Positions 1 to 5,637 of a stretch of 9,271 bases of DNA are shown here, one piece after another (positions within the stretch are counted from its first letter, which is position 1; the number at the start of each line of letters is the position of its first letter). The notes under the pieces are model-generated. The model was not told the DNA's origin. It saw only the letters and a program-made list of their open reading frames with translations, and did not search any database. A program made the position numbers and the translations under genes. Source of the stretch: Chloroflexota bacterium (GTDB taxonomy: Bacteria; Chloroflexota; Anaerolineae; Anaerolineales; Anaerolineaceae); contig JAKOSR010000203.1 of NCBI GenBank assembly GCA_029777225.1, positions 1 through 9,271 on the forward strand. The letters are read 5' to 3'.

Positions 1-39
1 GGTTTGGGGGATGCCGGCGACCGGCAGTTCGGCACATAA
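1..39 (+). CDS. upp: Uracil phosphoribosyltransferase, C-terminal end (partial)
   Basis: Reading from base 1, frame 1 gives GLGDAGDRQFGT and then a TAA stop at 37-39. This matches the highly conserved C-terminal tail of uracil phosphoribosyltransferase (family pattern PGLGDAGDRxFGT), where the Gly-Asp-Ala-Gly-Asp stretch lies at the uracil-binding site. The enzyme makes UMP from uracil and PRPP in pyrimidine salvage and is cytosolic. Only 12 residues are in the window; the rest lies to the left. The gene converges on mutY, and the hairpin at 84-129 probably ends both transcripts. The identification rests on a short but very characteristic motif. Confidence 0.85.
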   Translation, partial: GLGDAGDRQFGT

Positions 40-76
40 GGCCGGGCTATATGAACGCGCCGCATGGCGCGCGCTG

Positions 77-134
77 AAAAACACGCAAGTTTGCCAAGTT
101 TTCGCTGTACACTGCTTGGCAAACTTGTGCTTTT
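77..134. terminator. Bidirectional rho-independent terminator between upp and mutY
   Basis: A perfect 13-bp inverted repeat pairs 86-98 with 115-127 (CAAGTTTGCCAAG with its complement), around a 16-nt loop. It is extended by a G-U and a C-G pair. On the minus strand the stem is followed by five T (81-77), and on the plus strand by four T (131-134), so it can serve both convergent genes. A smaller GC hairpin (56-61 with 66-71, loop GCAT) lies between the upp stop and this terminator. I see nothing else in the 120 bp from 135 to the mutY stop. Confidence 0.8.
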
Positions 135-254
135 AAGTCACTTTCGTGGGGGCGCCGAATCCCTGGTGCGCCATGGGTGGGTGAACAGCGCGGAGCAGAC
201 CAAGGCAAGGCCGGCCGGGGAGTAGACCGAGAGCCTGCTGGGGGGTTGGCTGAA

Positions 255-1340
255 TTAGTTTGGGGTTGAGGGAGTGGTTTTGAGTAGGCGGTTGGCAATC
301 TGCCGGTCAACCTTGCCCATGGCGTAAGCAGCCAGTTCCGGGGGGATAACCCAGCGGGCCTGGGGGTAGGCAGAAAGGTCCAGAGTTTCACCGGGCAGTA
401 AGGCGCAACAAAAGGCGTGCAGGGTGATGCGGAAGTGCGTGTAGGCATGCTTGTAGACGCCGAAACCCGCGCCAACCTGGATGTCCAGACCCAGTTCCTC
501 GCGGATTTCACGTTGGAGGCAATCCTCCAGGCCGGCATCTGACGGTTCCAGCTTGCCACCCGGGAATTCCCACATGCCACCCAACAAGCCACCCTGCGGG
601 CGCTGCTGGATGAGCACCCTACCCTCCACGGCGATGACTGCCGCGGTGACGATATATTCCGGCACCGGCTTTTTGGCTTTTTTGACGGGGAGCTCCTTTT
701 GGGCACCGAGGGCGAAGGCCTGGCAGAAATCGCGCAGTGGGCAGGCTGGGCAATTGGGGGCCTTGGGCAGGCAAATGGAGGCGCCCAGGTCCATCAGAGC
801 CTGGTTGAAATCGCCGGCACGCCGCGCGGGCAGGTGCTTGCGGGCAGCATCCCAAAGTTCGGCATCGCTGGCAGGGGTGCCCAGGGGGTGACGCGCGTTG
901 AGCAGGCGGGCGAAAATCCGGCGGATGTTGCCATCCAGGGCAGGCTCGGGCTGGTCGAAGGCAATTGAGGCGATGGCGCCGGCCGTGTAACGACCGATGC
1001 CCGGCAGCTGACGCAGCTGGGCCAGGTCCTGGGGAAGTTGGCCGCTATACTCCGCGACAACTTTTTGGGCGGCGCGGTGCAGGTTGCGGGCGCGACTGTA
1101 GTAGCCCAGCCCTTCCCAAGCCCGCAGCACGTCGGCCTGGGGCGCAGAAGCCAGGCTGAAGACATCCGGAAACAGGCTCATAAAACGTTGGTAATATGGC
1201 AGAACCGTATCAACCTGCGTTTGCTGCAGCATCATCTCAGACACCCAGATGTGATAGGGGGTGGGATCAGAACGCCAGGGCAGCACCCTGGCGGATTGGT
1301 CGTACCACACGAGCAGAGCGCTCGAAAGGCTGTCACTCAA
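255..1340 (-). CDS. mutY: A/G-specific adenine glycosylase MutY with C-terminal Nudix domain
   Basis: This DNA repair glycosylase removes adenine mispaired with 8-oxoguanine in the GO base-excision pathway. In the 361-aa product, residues 31-44 (IWVSEMMLQQTQVD) carry the catalytic Glu35. The helix-hairpin-helix LPGIGRYTAGAI is at 112-123 and the catalytic Asp136 is in LDGNIRR. The 4Fe-4S loop Cys190-X6-Cys197-X2-Cys200-X5-Cys206 is intact. Residues about 228-355 form a Nudix-fold domain with a REIREELG box (277-284), and YTH (300-302) stands where MutY usually has the FSH 8-oxoG-sensing motif. I chose the TTG at 1340-1338: it overlaps the upstream gene's TGA stop (shared TTGA), has GGAG 10 nt upstream, and begins just before the conserved domain. 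An in-frame ATG at 1424 would add 28 residues lying almost wholly inside the upstream gene. It is the last gene of a three-gene operon and is probably translationally coupled. Confidence 0.95.
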   Translation of the reverse strand: MSDSLSSALLVWYDQSARVLPWRSDPTPYHIWVSEMMLQQTQVDTVLPYYQRFMSLFPDVFSLASAPQADVLRAWEGLGYYSRARNLHRAAQKVVAEYSGQLPQDLAQLRQLPGIGRYTAGAIASIAFDQPEPALDGNIRRIFARLLNARHPLGTPASDAELWDAARKHLPARRAGDFNQALMDLGASICLPKAPNCPACPLRDFCQAFALGAQKELPVKKAKKPVPEYIVTAAVIAVEGRVLIQQRPQGGLLGGMWEFPGGKLEPSDAGLEDCLQREIREELGLDIQVGAGFGVYKHAYTHFRITLHAFCCALLPGETLDLSAYPQARWVIPPELAAYAMGKVDRQIANRLLKTTPSTPN

Positions 1341-1639
1341 AACTGGAAAGCTCCGCTCGGGCGGACAATCTTGTAGCCAAAATCGTCCACGTATTCCTTG
1401 AGCTGGTTGGTTAGCGTTTCCCATCCTTCAGATTCAACCAATTTTTGGGCGTCCTCCGCGCTGGGCAAGAGCGCGCCAACCAGGATTTGGGGATGGTCCC
1501 CAAAAACAGTCACCCAGGCATCGGTGATTTCCAGGCCAAGTTTGTTCAGGCGGGGCAAATACTCGCCCACCACAAAGCCGAAATACTCCTGCTCGTGGCC
1601 GGGCTTGATATTCCAGGTCTGAATCATCTTGGCCGCCAT
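1337..1639 (-). CDS. Small dimeric alpha/beta-barrel-like protein (hypothetical)
   Basis: This is a 100-residue soluble protein with no signal peptide or membrane segment. It starts MAAKMIQTWNIKPGHEQEYF, and the order of predicted strands and helices, with DAWVTVFGDHP at 41-51 and a Glu/Leu-rich second helix (residues 61-84), resembles ferredoxin-like dimeric barrel proteins of the NIPSNAP/ABM kind. That resemblance is a fold-level inference; I do not recognise a specific family. The ATG lies 2 nt after the stop of the upstream MBL-fold gene, and the stop overlaps the mutY start, so it is the middle cistron of a tightly packed operon. A second ATG at codon 5 is a possible alternative start; neither has a strong ribosome binding site, which suggests reinitiation from the upstream gene. 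Its function is unknown. Confidence 0.8.
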   Translation of the reverse strand: MAAKMIQTWNIKPGHEQEYFGFVVGEYLPRLNKLGLEITDAWVTVFGDHPQILVGALLPSAEDAQKLVESEGWETLTNQLKEYVDDFGYKIVRPSGAFQF

Positions 1640-1641
1640 GC

Positions 1642-2292
1642 TTACGCCGCCATGAGTTTGGGGTCCAGGGCAATCACGTGCGTTTCTTCTTCAGGGAAAG
1701 AGCCGGTGTTGACAACCTTGTAGGTTTCCATGGTCTCAAGCTGGGTGATACCCATTTCCTTGAGGAACTTGCTGAGCGGGTCGAGCGCGAGCTTGGACCA
1801 GGGGGTTTCATAATGCATGGGGATGACGATGTTGGGCTCCAACATGCTGATGACTTCCGCGGCCTTGGAGGCGTTCAGGCTGGTGCCATCACCAACAGGG
1901 ACGAGGGCGATATGCACGGTGCCCAGCTCTTCAATCGCGGATTGGCTGGGGACCTGGTTGAGCTGCCCAAGGTGGGCGACAGTCAACCCACCAAAATCGA
2001 ACACATACAGGGTGTTGCGCGGAAGAGCGGCATCCACTTTGTGCGTCTGCATGCCCATGATAAAGACACCCCCGATTTCGTATTCGCCGGGGCCATCGAT
2101 CACATAAGGGTCGCCTTTGACCAACCTGGCGTTGTTGTGGGCGAGGTCGTTGCAGCTGATGGTGACGATTTCCGCCTTGAGCTTGAGGGGGTTGTAGCCG
2201 GCCACAGCGGAATCAAAGGGGTCCGTCACCACCGAAGCGCGACCGCGCTCAGTTATTTTGAAACAGGAATGTCCATACCAGGTTATTTCCAT
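1642..2292 (-). CDS. Metallo-beta-lactamase-fold protein (UlaG-like / beta-lactamase_3 type) with degenerate metal site
   Basis: This 216-aa cytosolic protein has the scaffold of the Zn-dependent hydrolase family with the N-terminal WYGHSCF signature (5-11). It also has DPF (24-26), the DGPGEYEIGG turn (66-75), AHLG (106-109) and PMHYETP (158-164). The key metal motif is not intact. At 46-54, where the family has S-H-x-H-x-D-H-N-N, this protein reads SCNDLAHNN: the first two histidines are Cys and Asp, the aspartate is Ala, and only His52 remains. At 107-113 the usual HLGDLGH is HLGQLNQ, which removes the bridging Asp and the following His. His160 is kept. A classical binuclear hydrolase is therefore unlikely; a binding role, or a family-wide loss, is possible. 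The start has GGAGGA about 5 nt upstream. It is the first gene of the operon with the 100-aa protein and mutY. Confidence 0.9.
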   Translation of the reverse strand: MEITWYGHSCFKITERGRASVVTDPFDSAVAGYNPLKLKAEIVTISCNDLAHNNARLVKGDPYVIDGPGEYEIGGVFIMGMQTHKVDAALPRNTLYVFDFGGLTVAHLGQLNQVPSQSAIEELGTVHIALVPVGDGTSLNASKAAEVISMLEPNIVIPMHYETPWSKLALDPLSKFLKEMGITQLETMETYKVVNTGSFPEEETHVIALDPKLMAA

Positions 2293-2333
2293 TCATCCTC
2301 CAGGATGGCGGTTTTTCGCCGCTTGATGCGTAG

Positions 2334-2342
2334 ATTATAACA
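2334..2342 (-). promoter_or_regulatory. Extended -10 promoter for the MBL-fold / mutY operon
   Basis: On the minus strand the sequence TGTTATAAT is a perfect extended -10 (TGnTATAAT), with the TATAAT hexamer at 2339-2334. There is no recognisable TTGACA-like -35 at 16-18 bp, which is typical of extended -10 promoters. The predicted start lies near 2327, giving a leader of about 35 nt before the GGAGGA and the ATG at 2292. It sits back-to-back with a plus-strand -10 at 2367-2372. Confidence 0.6.
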
Positions 2343-2366
2343 GGTGGGAGCGGTGAGTTGAGCGTG

Positions 2367-2372
2367 TATAAT
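2367..2372 (+). promoter_or_regulatory. -10 element of the slipin promoter
   Basis: A consensus TATAAT lies 30 nt upstream of the slipin ATG and is followed by an AT-rich stretch (ATTAATTTAA). No good -35 hexamer is found at the right distance, so the promoter is weakly defined. A strong GGAGGAGG ribosome binding site follows at 2390-2397. It lies only about 30 bp from the divergent extended -10, so the two polymerases would compete. Confidence 0.45.
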
Positions 2373-2402
2373 TAATTTAACCGTTCCCTGGAGGAGGACA
2401 AA

Positions 2403-3182
2403 ATGGATTTTCTTGGTAATTTGGGCCCCATTTTCTGGTGCGTCATTCCGGCTTTGGTCGTCATCGTGGTCACCATCCTGGCGATGGGAATCCGGGTTTT
2501 GAACGAGTACGAGCGTGGTGTGGTGTTCACACTGGGCAAGTTTAGTGGGGTGCGCGGACCGGGTTTGACCGTGCTCATCCCCTTAATACAAATCATGCGC
2601 AAGGTGGACATGCGGCTGAAAACCGCCGAAGTGCCCCGCCAGGAAGTGATGACGCGGGACAACATCTCGGTGTTGGTGAACGCGGTGGTGTATTTCAAGG
2701 TGGTGGACCCGGAAGCCGCCATCATCAAAATCGAGGACTATGTATTTGCCATCCGGCAGTACACCCAGGCCGCGCTGCGCGATGTGATTGGCAACAACGA
2801 AATGGACGCCGTGCTAACCGAGCGGGTGCAAATTGCCGAGTCCATCAAGGAAATCGTTGACAACGAAACCAGCGACTGGGGCGTGGATATTGAATCCATC
2901 AAAATCCAGGAGTTGGAAGTACCGGCAGAAATGAAACGGGCCATGGCCCGCCAGGCTGAAGCCGAACGCGAACGCCGGGCGACCATCATCGCCTCGCAGG
3001 GTGAACTTTCAGCGGCTGAAAACCTGCGGGACGCTGCTGAAACGCTTTCGCAGACCCCCGGGGCGCTGCACCTGCGTACACTACAAACCTTACGGGACAT
3101 TGCCTCGGACCCATCCGAGAAAATCGTCCTGTTTGTGCCTTCCGACCTCGGGCAGGTTGCCAAAAACCTGGCTGAAAAGTAA
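2403..3182 (+). CDS. Slipin / stomatin-type SPFH (band 7) membrane protein
   Basis: This 259-aa protein has one N-terminal membrane segment (residues about 10-30, IFWCVIPALVVIVVTILAMG) followed by the SPFH domain. The diagnostic band 7 stretch runs from NEYERGVVFTLGKFSGVRGPG (34-54) through VPRQEVMTRDNISVLVNAVVYFKV (77-100) and ALRDVIG (124-130) to the late-domain signature about 161-200 (WGVDIESIKIQELEVP, then a charged EAERERRA helix). The C-terminal part is Ala/Leu-rich. Known relatives form membrane-attached oligomeric rings that organise lipid domains and interact with proteases; the exact role here is not shown. Many bacterial slipins sit beside an NfeD-family gene, but no NfeD is seen on either side. 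It starts at an ATG with a strong GGAGGAGG site and is probably cotranscribed with the gene 14 nt downstream. Confidence 0.93.
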   Translation: MDFLGNLGPIFWCVIPALVVIVVTILAMGIRVLNEYERGVVFTLGKFSGVRGPGLTVLIPLIQIMRKVDMRLKTAEVPRQEVMTRDNISVLVNAVVYFKVVDPEAAIIKIEDYVFAIRQYTQAALRDVIGNNEMDAVLTERVQIAESIKEIVDNETSDWGVDIESIKIQELEVPAEMKRAMARQAEAERERRATIIASQGELSAAENLRDAAETLSQTPGALHLRTLQTLRDIASDPSEKIVLFVPSDLGQVAKNLAEK

Positions 3183-3196
3183 CGCGCAAGGCCGAA

Positions 3197-3862
3197 ATGC
3201 TCGATAATAACATCCGTTACCTGCAACTGGCATTTAACCAGGATTTGGGAACGGCAATGAACGCCCTCCCGAGGATTACCCGGGATCCGCGCATCCTCGT
3301 GGAAGCGGGTACGCCTTTTATCAAGCGCGAGGGCGCGCATGGGATTGCCACGCTGGCCCGGCGCTGGCCGGGCATCGTGGTGGCGGATATGAAGGTGGCG
3401 GACGGGGCCGCCGACGAGGTGAGCATGGCAGCAGAAGCCGGCGCGCGGGCTGTGACCGTGCTTGGCAACTCGCCCGTGGAGACGCTGCGATTTTTCATTG
3501 CGCAATGCAAGGCGCTGGGGATCCTCTCCATGGTGGACATGCTGGGCGTAGAAGACCCGTTGCAAGTGTTGCGGCCTCTGTATACGCCGCCTGATGTGGT
3601 GGTAATCCACCGCGGCCGCGATGAGGAAACCAACCGGGCCAAGATGATTCGCTACCGGCAAATCAACCGCATTCGTAGCAAATATGACGTGTTCATTTCC
3701 GCGGCGGGCGGCGTGGACCTCAAGGAAGCACGGAGCGCGGTCTTCAATGGCGCCAATATCGTGGTGGTGAACCTGGTCAACCCCGAGGACCCGTGGGGCG
3801 GCATTCGCACGACGGAAGACATCGGCGCGCTCTCACGACAATTTCTCGAGACCATTTCATAA
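3197..3862 (+). CDS. HUMPS-family protein (OMP decarboxylase superfamily; 3-hexulose-6-phosphate synthase-like)
   Basis: This 221-aa soluble (beta/alpha)8-barrel protein contains LVEAGTPFIKREG (35-46) and VVADMKVADGA (61-71). The latter carries the D-x-K-x-x-D motif (Asp64, Lys66, Asp69) that defines the OMP decarboxylase/KGPDC/HPS superfamily. TVLG (87-90), SMVDMLGVEDP (111-121), VVIHRGRDEE (135-144) and the phosphate-binding-type ISAAGGV (167-173) follow in the expected order. Known members fix formaldehyde onto ribulose 5-phosphate or decarboxylate 3-keto-gulonate 6-phosphate. At the end of strand 1, where HPS and KGPDC usually have Asp (LQLALD), this protein has Asn14 (LQLAFN), and no 6-phospho-3-hexuloisomerase gene is nearby, so true HPS activity is uncertain. 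It starts 14 nt after the slipin stop with a modest AAGG site. Substrate not assigned. Confidence 0.88.
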   Translation: MLDNNIRYLQLAFNQDLGTAMNALPRITRDPRILVEAGTPFIKREGAHGIATLARRWPGIVVADMKVADGAADEVSMAAEAGARAVTVLGNSPVETLRFFIAQCKALGILSMVDMLGVEDPLQVLRPLYTPPDVVVIHRGRDEETNRAKMIRYRQINRIRSKYDVFISAAGGVDLKEARSAVFNGANIVVVNLVNPEDPWGGIRTTEDIGALSRQFLETIS

Positions 3863-3885
3863 AACTGAGGGGTCAAACGTGAGTA

Positions 3886-3918
3886 TTGGGATGTGGACAA
3901 GCGATGTGATAAAATCGC
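3886..3918 (+). promoter_or_regulatory. Possible promoter with overlapping inverted repeat upstream of the lipoprotein gene
   Basis: TTGGGA (3886-3891) is followed after 18 bp by TAAAAT (3910-3915), or after 16 bp by GATAAA, a plausible but weak sigma-70 site. An inverted repeat GCGAT-N8-ATCGC (3901-3905 with 3914-3918) overlaps the -10, so it could be an operator or just a small hairpin. The 93-bp gap after the HUMPS gene contains no evident terminator, so readthrough is possible. Confidence 0.35.
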
Positions 3919-3955
3919 ATCGTTTGGGAGGTCATCAGAGACTTTGCGGAAGTTC

Positions 3956-5569
3956 ATGAAACGATTTTTCATCACCATCTTATCCGGAGCGTGGGCTGTG
4001 GCCCTGCTGGGCGGTTGCGTGGGTGAGCCGGCCATCCCGGTGGGGGGTGCCAACGCCACCACCCCTTCTGCCAGCGTTTCCGCGCCGGCAGGGACAGACG
4101 CCCCACCCGTGAAACCGTTTTTGTGGATTTCGCCCTTTGTGCCCAGTGACATCGCCAATGCGGTGTACCTGCCCCAGGGCGTGAGCAAGGTGGGGGACAA
4201 AGCCTCCGCGGGCATCATCCTGGACCTTAAGAAAAACAAACCCGCCGGCATGCAAGGCCTGGCGGAGTGGGATTGGAAATACGTGGTGGTGGCACCACAA
4301 TGGTCTTTCCGCGAGGATTTGGCCATTGGAGACCTGGTGTCATTTTGGGAAGGCAAACCATTCGGCAGCACCCGCCAACTACTCAGCATCCTGATTTACG
4401 AGAAGGATTACGACCCCCTGGTTGGGCTATTAGGCGGGGAAGTGGGCGTGGAGAACGCCCCCGCGCAAGTGAAGGTCATGCAAGACCAGGTGAACGATTT
4501 TTCGGACCAGTTAAGTTCCTCAGCCTGGGCGATTGTGCCAGTGGGCCGTGTGCAAGCAGGCTACAAGGTGCTTGAAGTGACCGAGGGGCCGGATTTCCTC
4601 AGCAATTACGGTCAAGCGGTGGACAGCCTGCAGGGACGGTACGAGCTTTACGCGGACGAGGCGCTGGCGGAGATGTTCCCGGCCGAGGCCTGGACCTCCT
4701 TCCAGTACAAGAGCACCGCGACACCCGCAGCGAGCCAGCCGACACCCACGCCCCTGGTGGCAGGCACGGCTGAGCCTGGCGCGGAGGTAACCCGAACCCC
4801 GACGGTGACAGAAAAAGAGCGCGTGCGCGCGGCTGACGGCGCAATAGAGATTTACATCCCGGCGGGTGAGTTTATGATGGGCTGCGACCCGGCGCACAAC
4901 GGCGGTTATGGATGCTTCCAGGATGAGCTGCCGCTGCGCGAGGTGTACCTGGACGCGTACACGATTGATAAATTTGAGGTGACAAACCGCCAGTATGCCC
5001 TGTGCGTGCAGGCAGGGGCCTGCCCTGACCTGCTGTACAAGTACTCAGAGACACGACCTTCTTATTATGGCAACCCGACGTATGACAATTATCCCGTGGT
5101 GGCTGTTTCCTGGTCAGAAGCGAATGCTTTCTGCCAGTGGGTTGGCGGGAGCCTGCCCACCTCGGCCCAATGGGAAAAGGCCGCGCATGGGGAAGAATCC
5201 ATGGCATACCCCTGGGGGGACGAATTGCCAAACTGCGGGCTTTCGAACACCTTTGACGAAAAGGCTGGCAAAGCCTGCGTGGGCGATACCTCCGAGGTAG
5301 GCTCGTATCCGGATGGGGCCTCGCCCTACGGTGTGTTGGACATGGCTGGCAACGTGTGGGAGTGGAATAGCGACTGGTATGACCCGATTTACCTGGGGAT
5401 GGGTTACACTGTCAACCCTACTGGGCCGGAGCAAGGCAATACCAGGATGGTCCACGGAGGCTCGTGGGATTACAGCTCGGCCATGGCGCGCAGTGTTTAC
5501 AACAGCAACCACATCCCCAACAGCCACCTGATTTCCTTCGGCTTCCGGTGCGCCGGACCGGCGAACTAA
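3956..5569 (+). CDS. Lipoprotein with C-terminal formylglycine-generating-enzyme-like (SUMF1) domain
   Basis: The 537-aa product begins MKRFFITILSGAWAVALLGGC, a lipoprotein signal peptide with lipobox LGGC (lipidated Cys21). The N-terminal region (about 50-250) includes YVVVAPQWSFREDLAIGDLV (109-128), which loosely recalls a type 2 periplasmic-binding-protein-like domain; I do not recognise it firmly. A Thr/Pro-rich linker (254-284, with PTPTP) leads to a SUMF1/FGE-sulfatase domain (about 296-535). Its signatures are IPAGEFMMGC (301-310), DKFEVTNRQY (338-347), PVVAVSWSEANAFC (380-393), LPTSAQWEKAA (400-410), YPWGD (418-422), DMAGNVWEW (462-470) and GGSWD...FGFRC (501-532). The paired catalytic cysteines of true FGE near the C-terminus are absent (SWDYSSAMARSVYN instead), so it is more likely a binding or structural SUMF1 protein outside the membrane. 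I chose this ATG over one 63 nt upstream because it places the signal peptide at the N-terminus. Confidence 0.88.
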   Translation: MKRFFITILSGAWAVALLGGCVGEPAIPVGGANATTPSASVSAPAGTDAPPVKPFLWISPFVPSDIANAVYLPQGVSKVGDKASAGIILDLKKNKPAGMQGLAEWDWKYVVVAPQWSFREDLAIGDLVSFWEGKPFGSTRQLLSILIYEKDYDPLVGLLGGEVGVENAPAQVKVMQDQVNDFSDQLSSSAWAIVPVGRVQAGYKVLEVTEGPDFLSNYGQAVDSLQGRYELYADEALAEMFPAEAWTSFQYKSTATPAASQPTPTPLVAGTAEPGAEVTRTPTVTEKERVRAADGAIEIYIPAGEFMMGCDPAHNGGYGCFQDELPLREVYLDAYTIDKFEVTNRQYALCVQAGACPDLLYKYSETRPSYYGNPTYDNYPVVAVSWSEANAFCQWVGGSLPTSAQWEKAAHGEESMAYPWGDELPNCGLSNTFDEKAGKACVGDTSEVGSYPDGASPYGVLDMAGNVWEWNSDWYDPIYLGMGYTVNPTGPEQGNTRMVHGGSWDYSSAMARSVYNSNHIPNSHLISFGFRCAGPAN

Positions 5570-5605
5570 CCCGGACTTTTTGGGGTCGGTAATAGTAGGA
5601 CAAAG

Positions 5606-5632
5606 AAGTGCCACCCTTTTGGGGTGGCACTT
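5606..5632. terminator. Hairpin terminator between the lipoprotein gene and clpB
   Basis: A perfect 11-bp inverted repeat, AAGTGCCACCC (5606-5616) with GGGTGGCACTT (5622-5632), encloses a 5-nt loop in the 68-bp gap between two convergent genes. The T-tracts outside the stem are short (TTT on the plus strand, CTTCTTTG on the minus strand), so termination may be imperfect, but the position and symmetry suit a shared bidirectional terminator. Confidence 0.75.
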
Positions 5633-5637
5633 TGGCA

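Noticed and set aside
56..71. GC-rich hairpin just after the upp stop as a separate terminator
   Set aside because: The 6-bp stem is not followed by a T-tract in either direction; the larger hairpin at 84-129 is the better terminator.
47..706. A 219-codon minus-strand frame over the upp-mutY junction
   Set aside because: It overlaps mutY in another frame, crosses the terminator and gives an Arg/Ser/Pro-rich translation, typical of a shadow frame.
1678..2340. A 220-codon plus-strand frame
   Set aside because: It is antisense to the MBL-fold gene, which has clear family signatures, a strong ribosome binding site and an operon context.
2738..3661. A 307-codon minus-strand frame
   Set aside because: It spans the antisense of both the slipin and the HUMPS gene and is rich in Arg, Ser, His and Cys without domain signatures.
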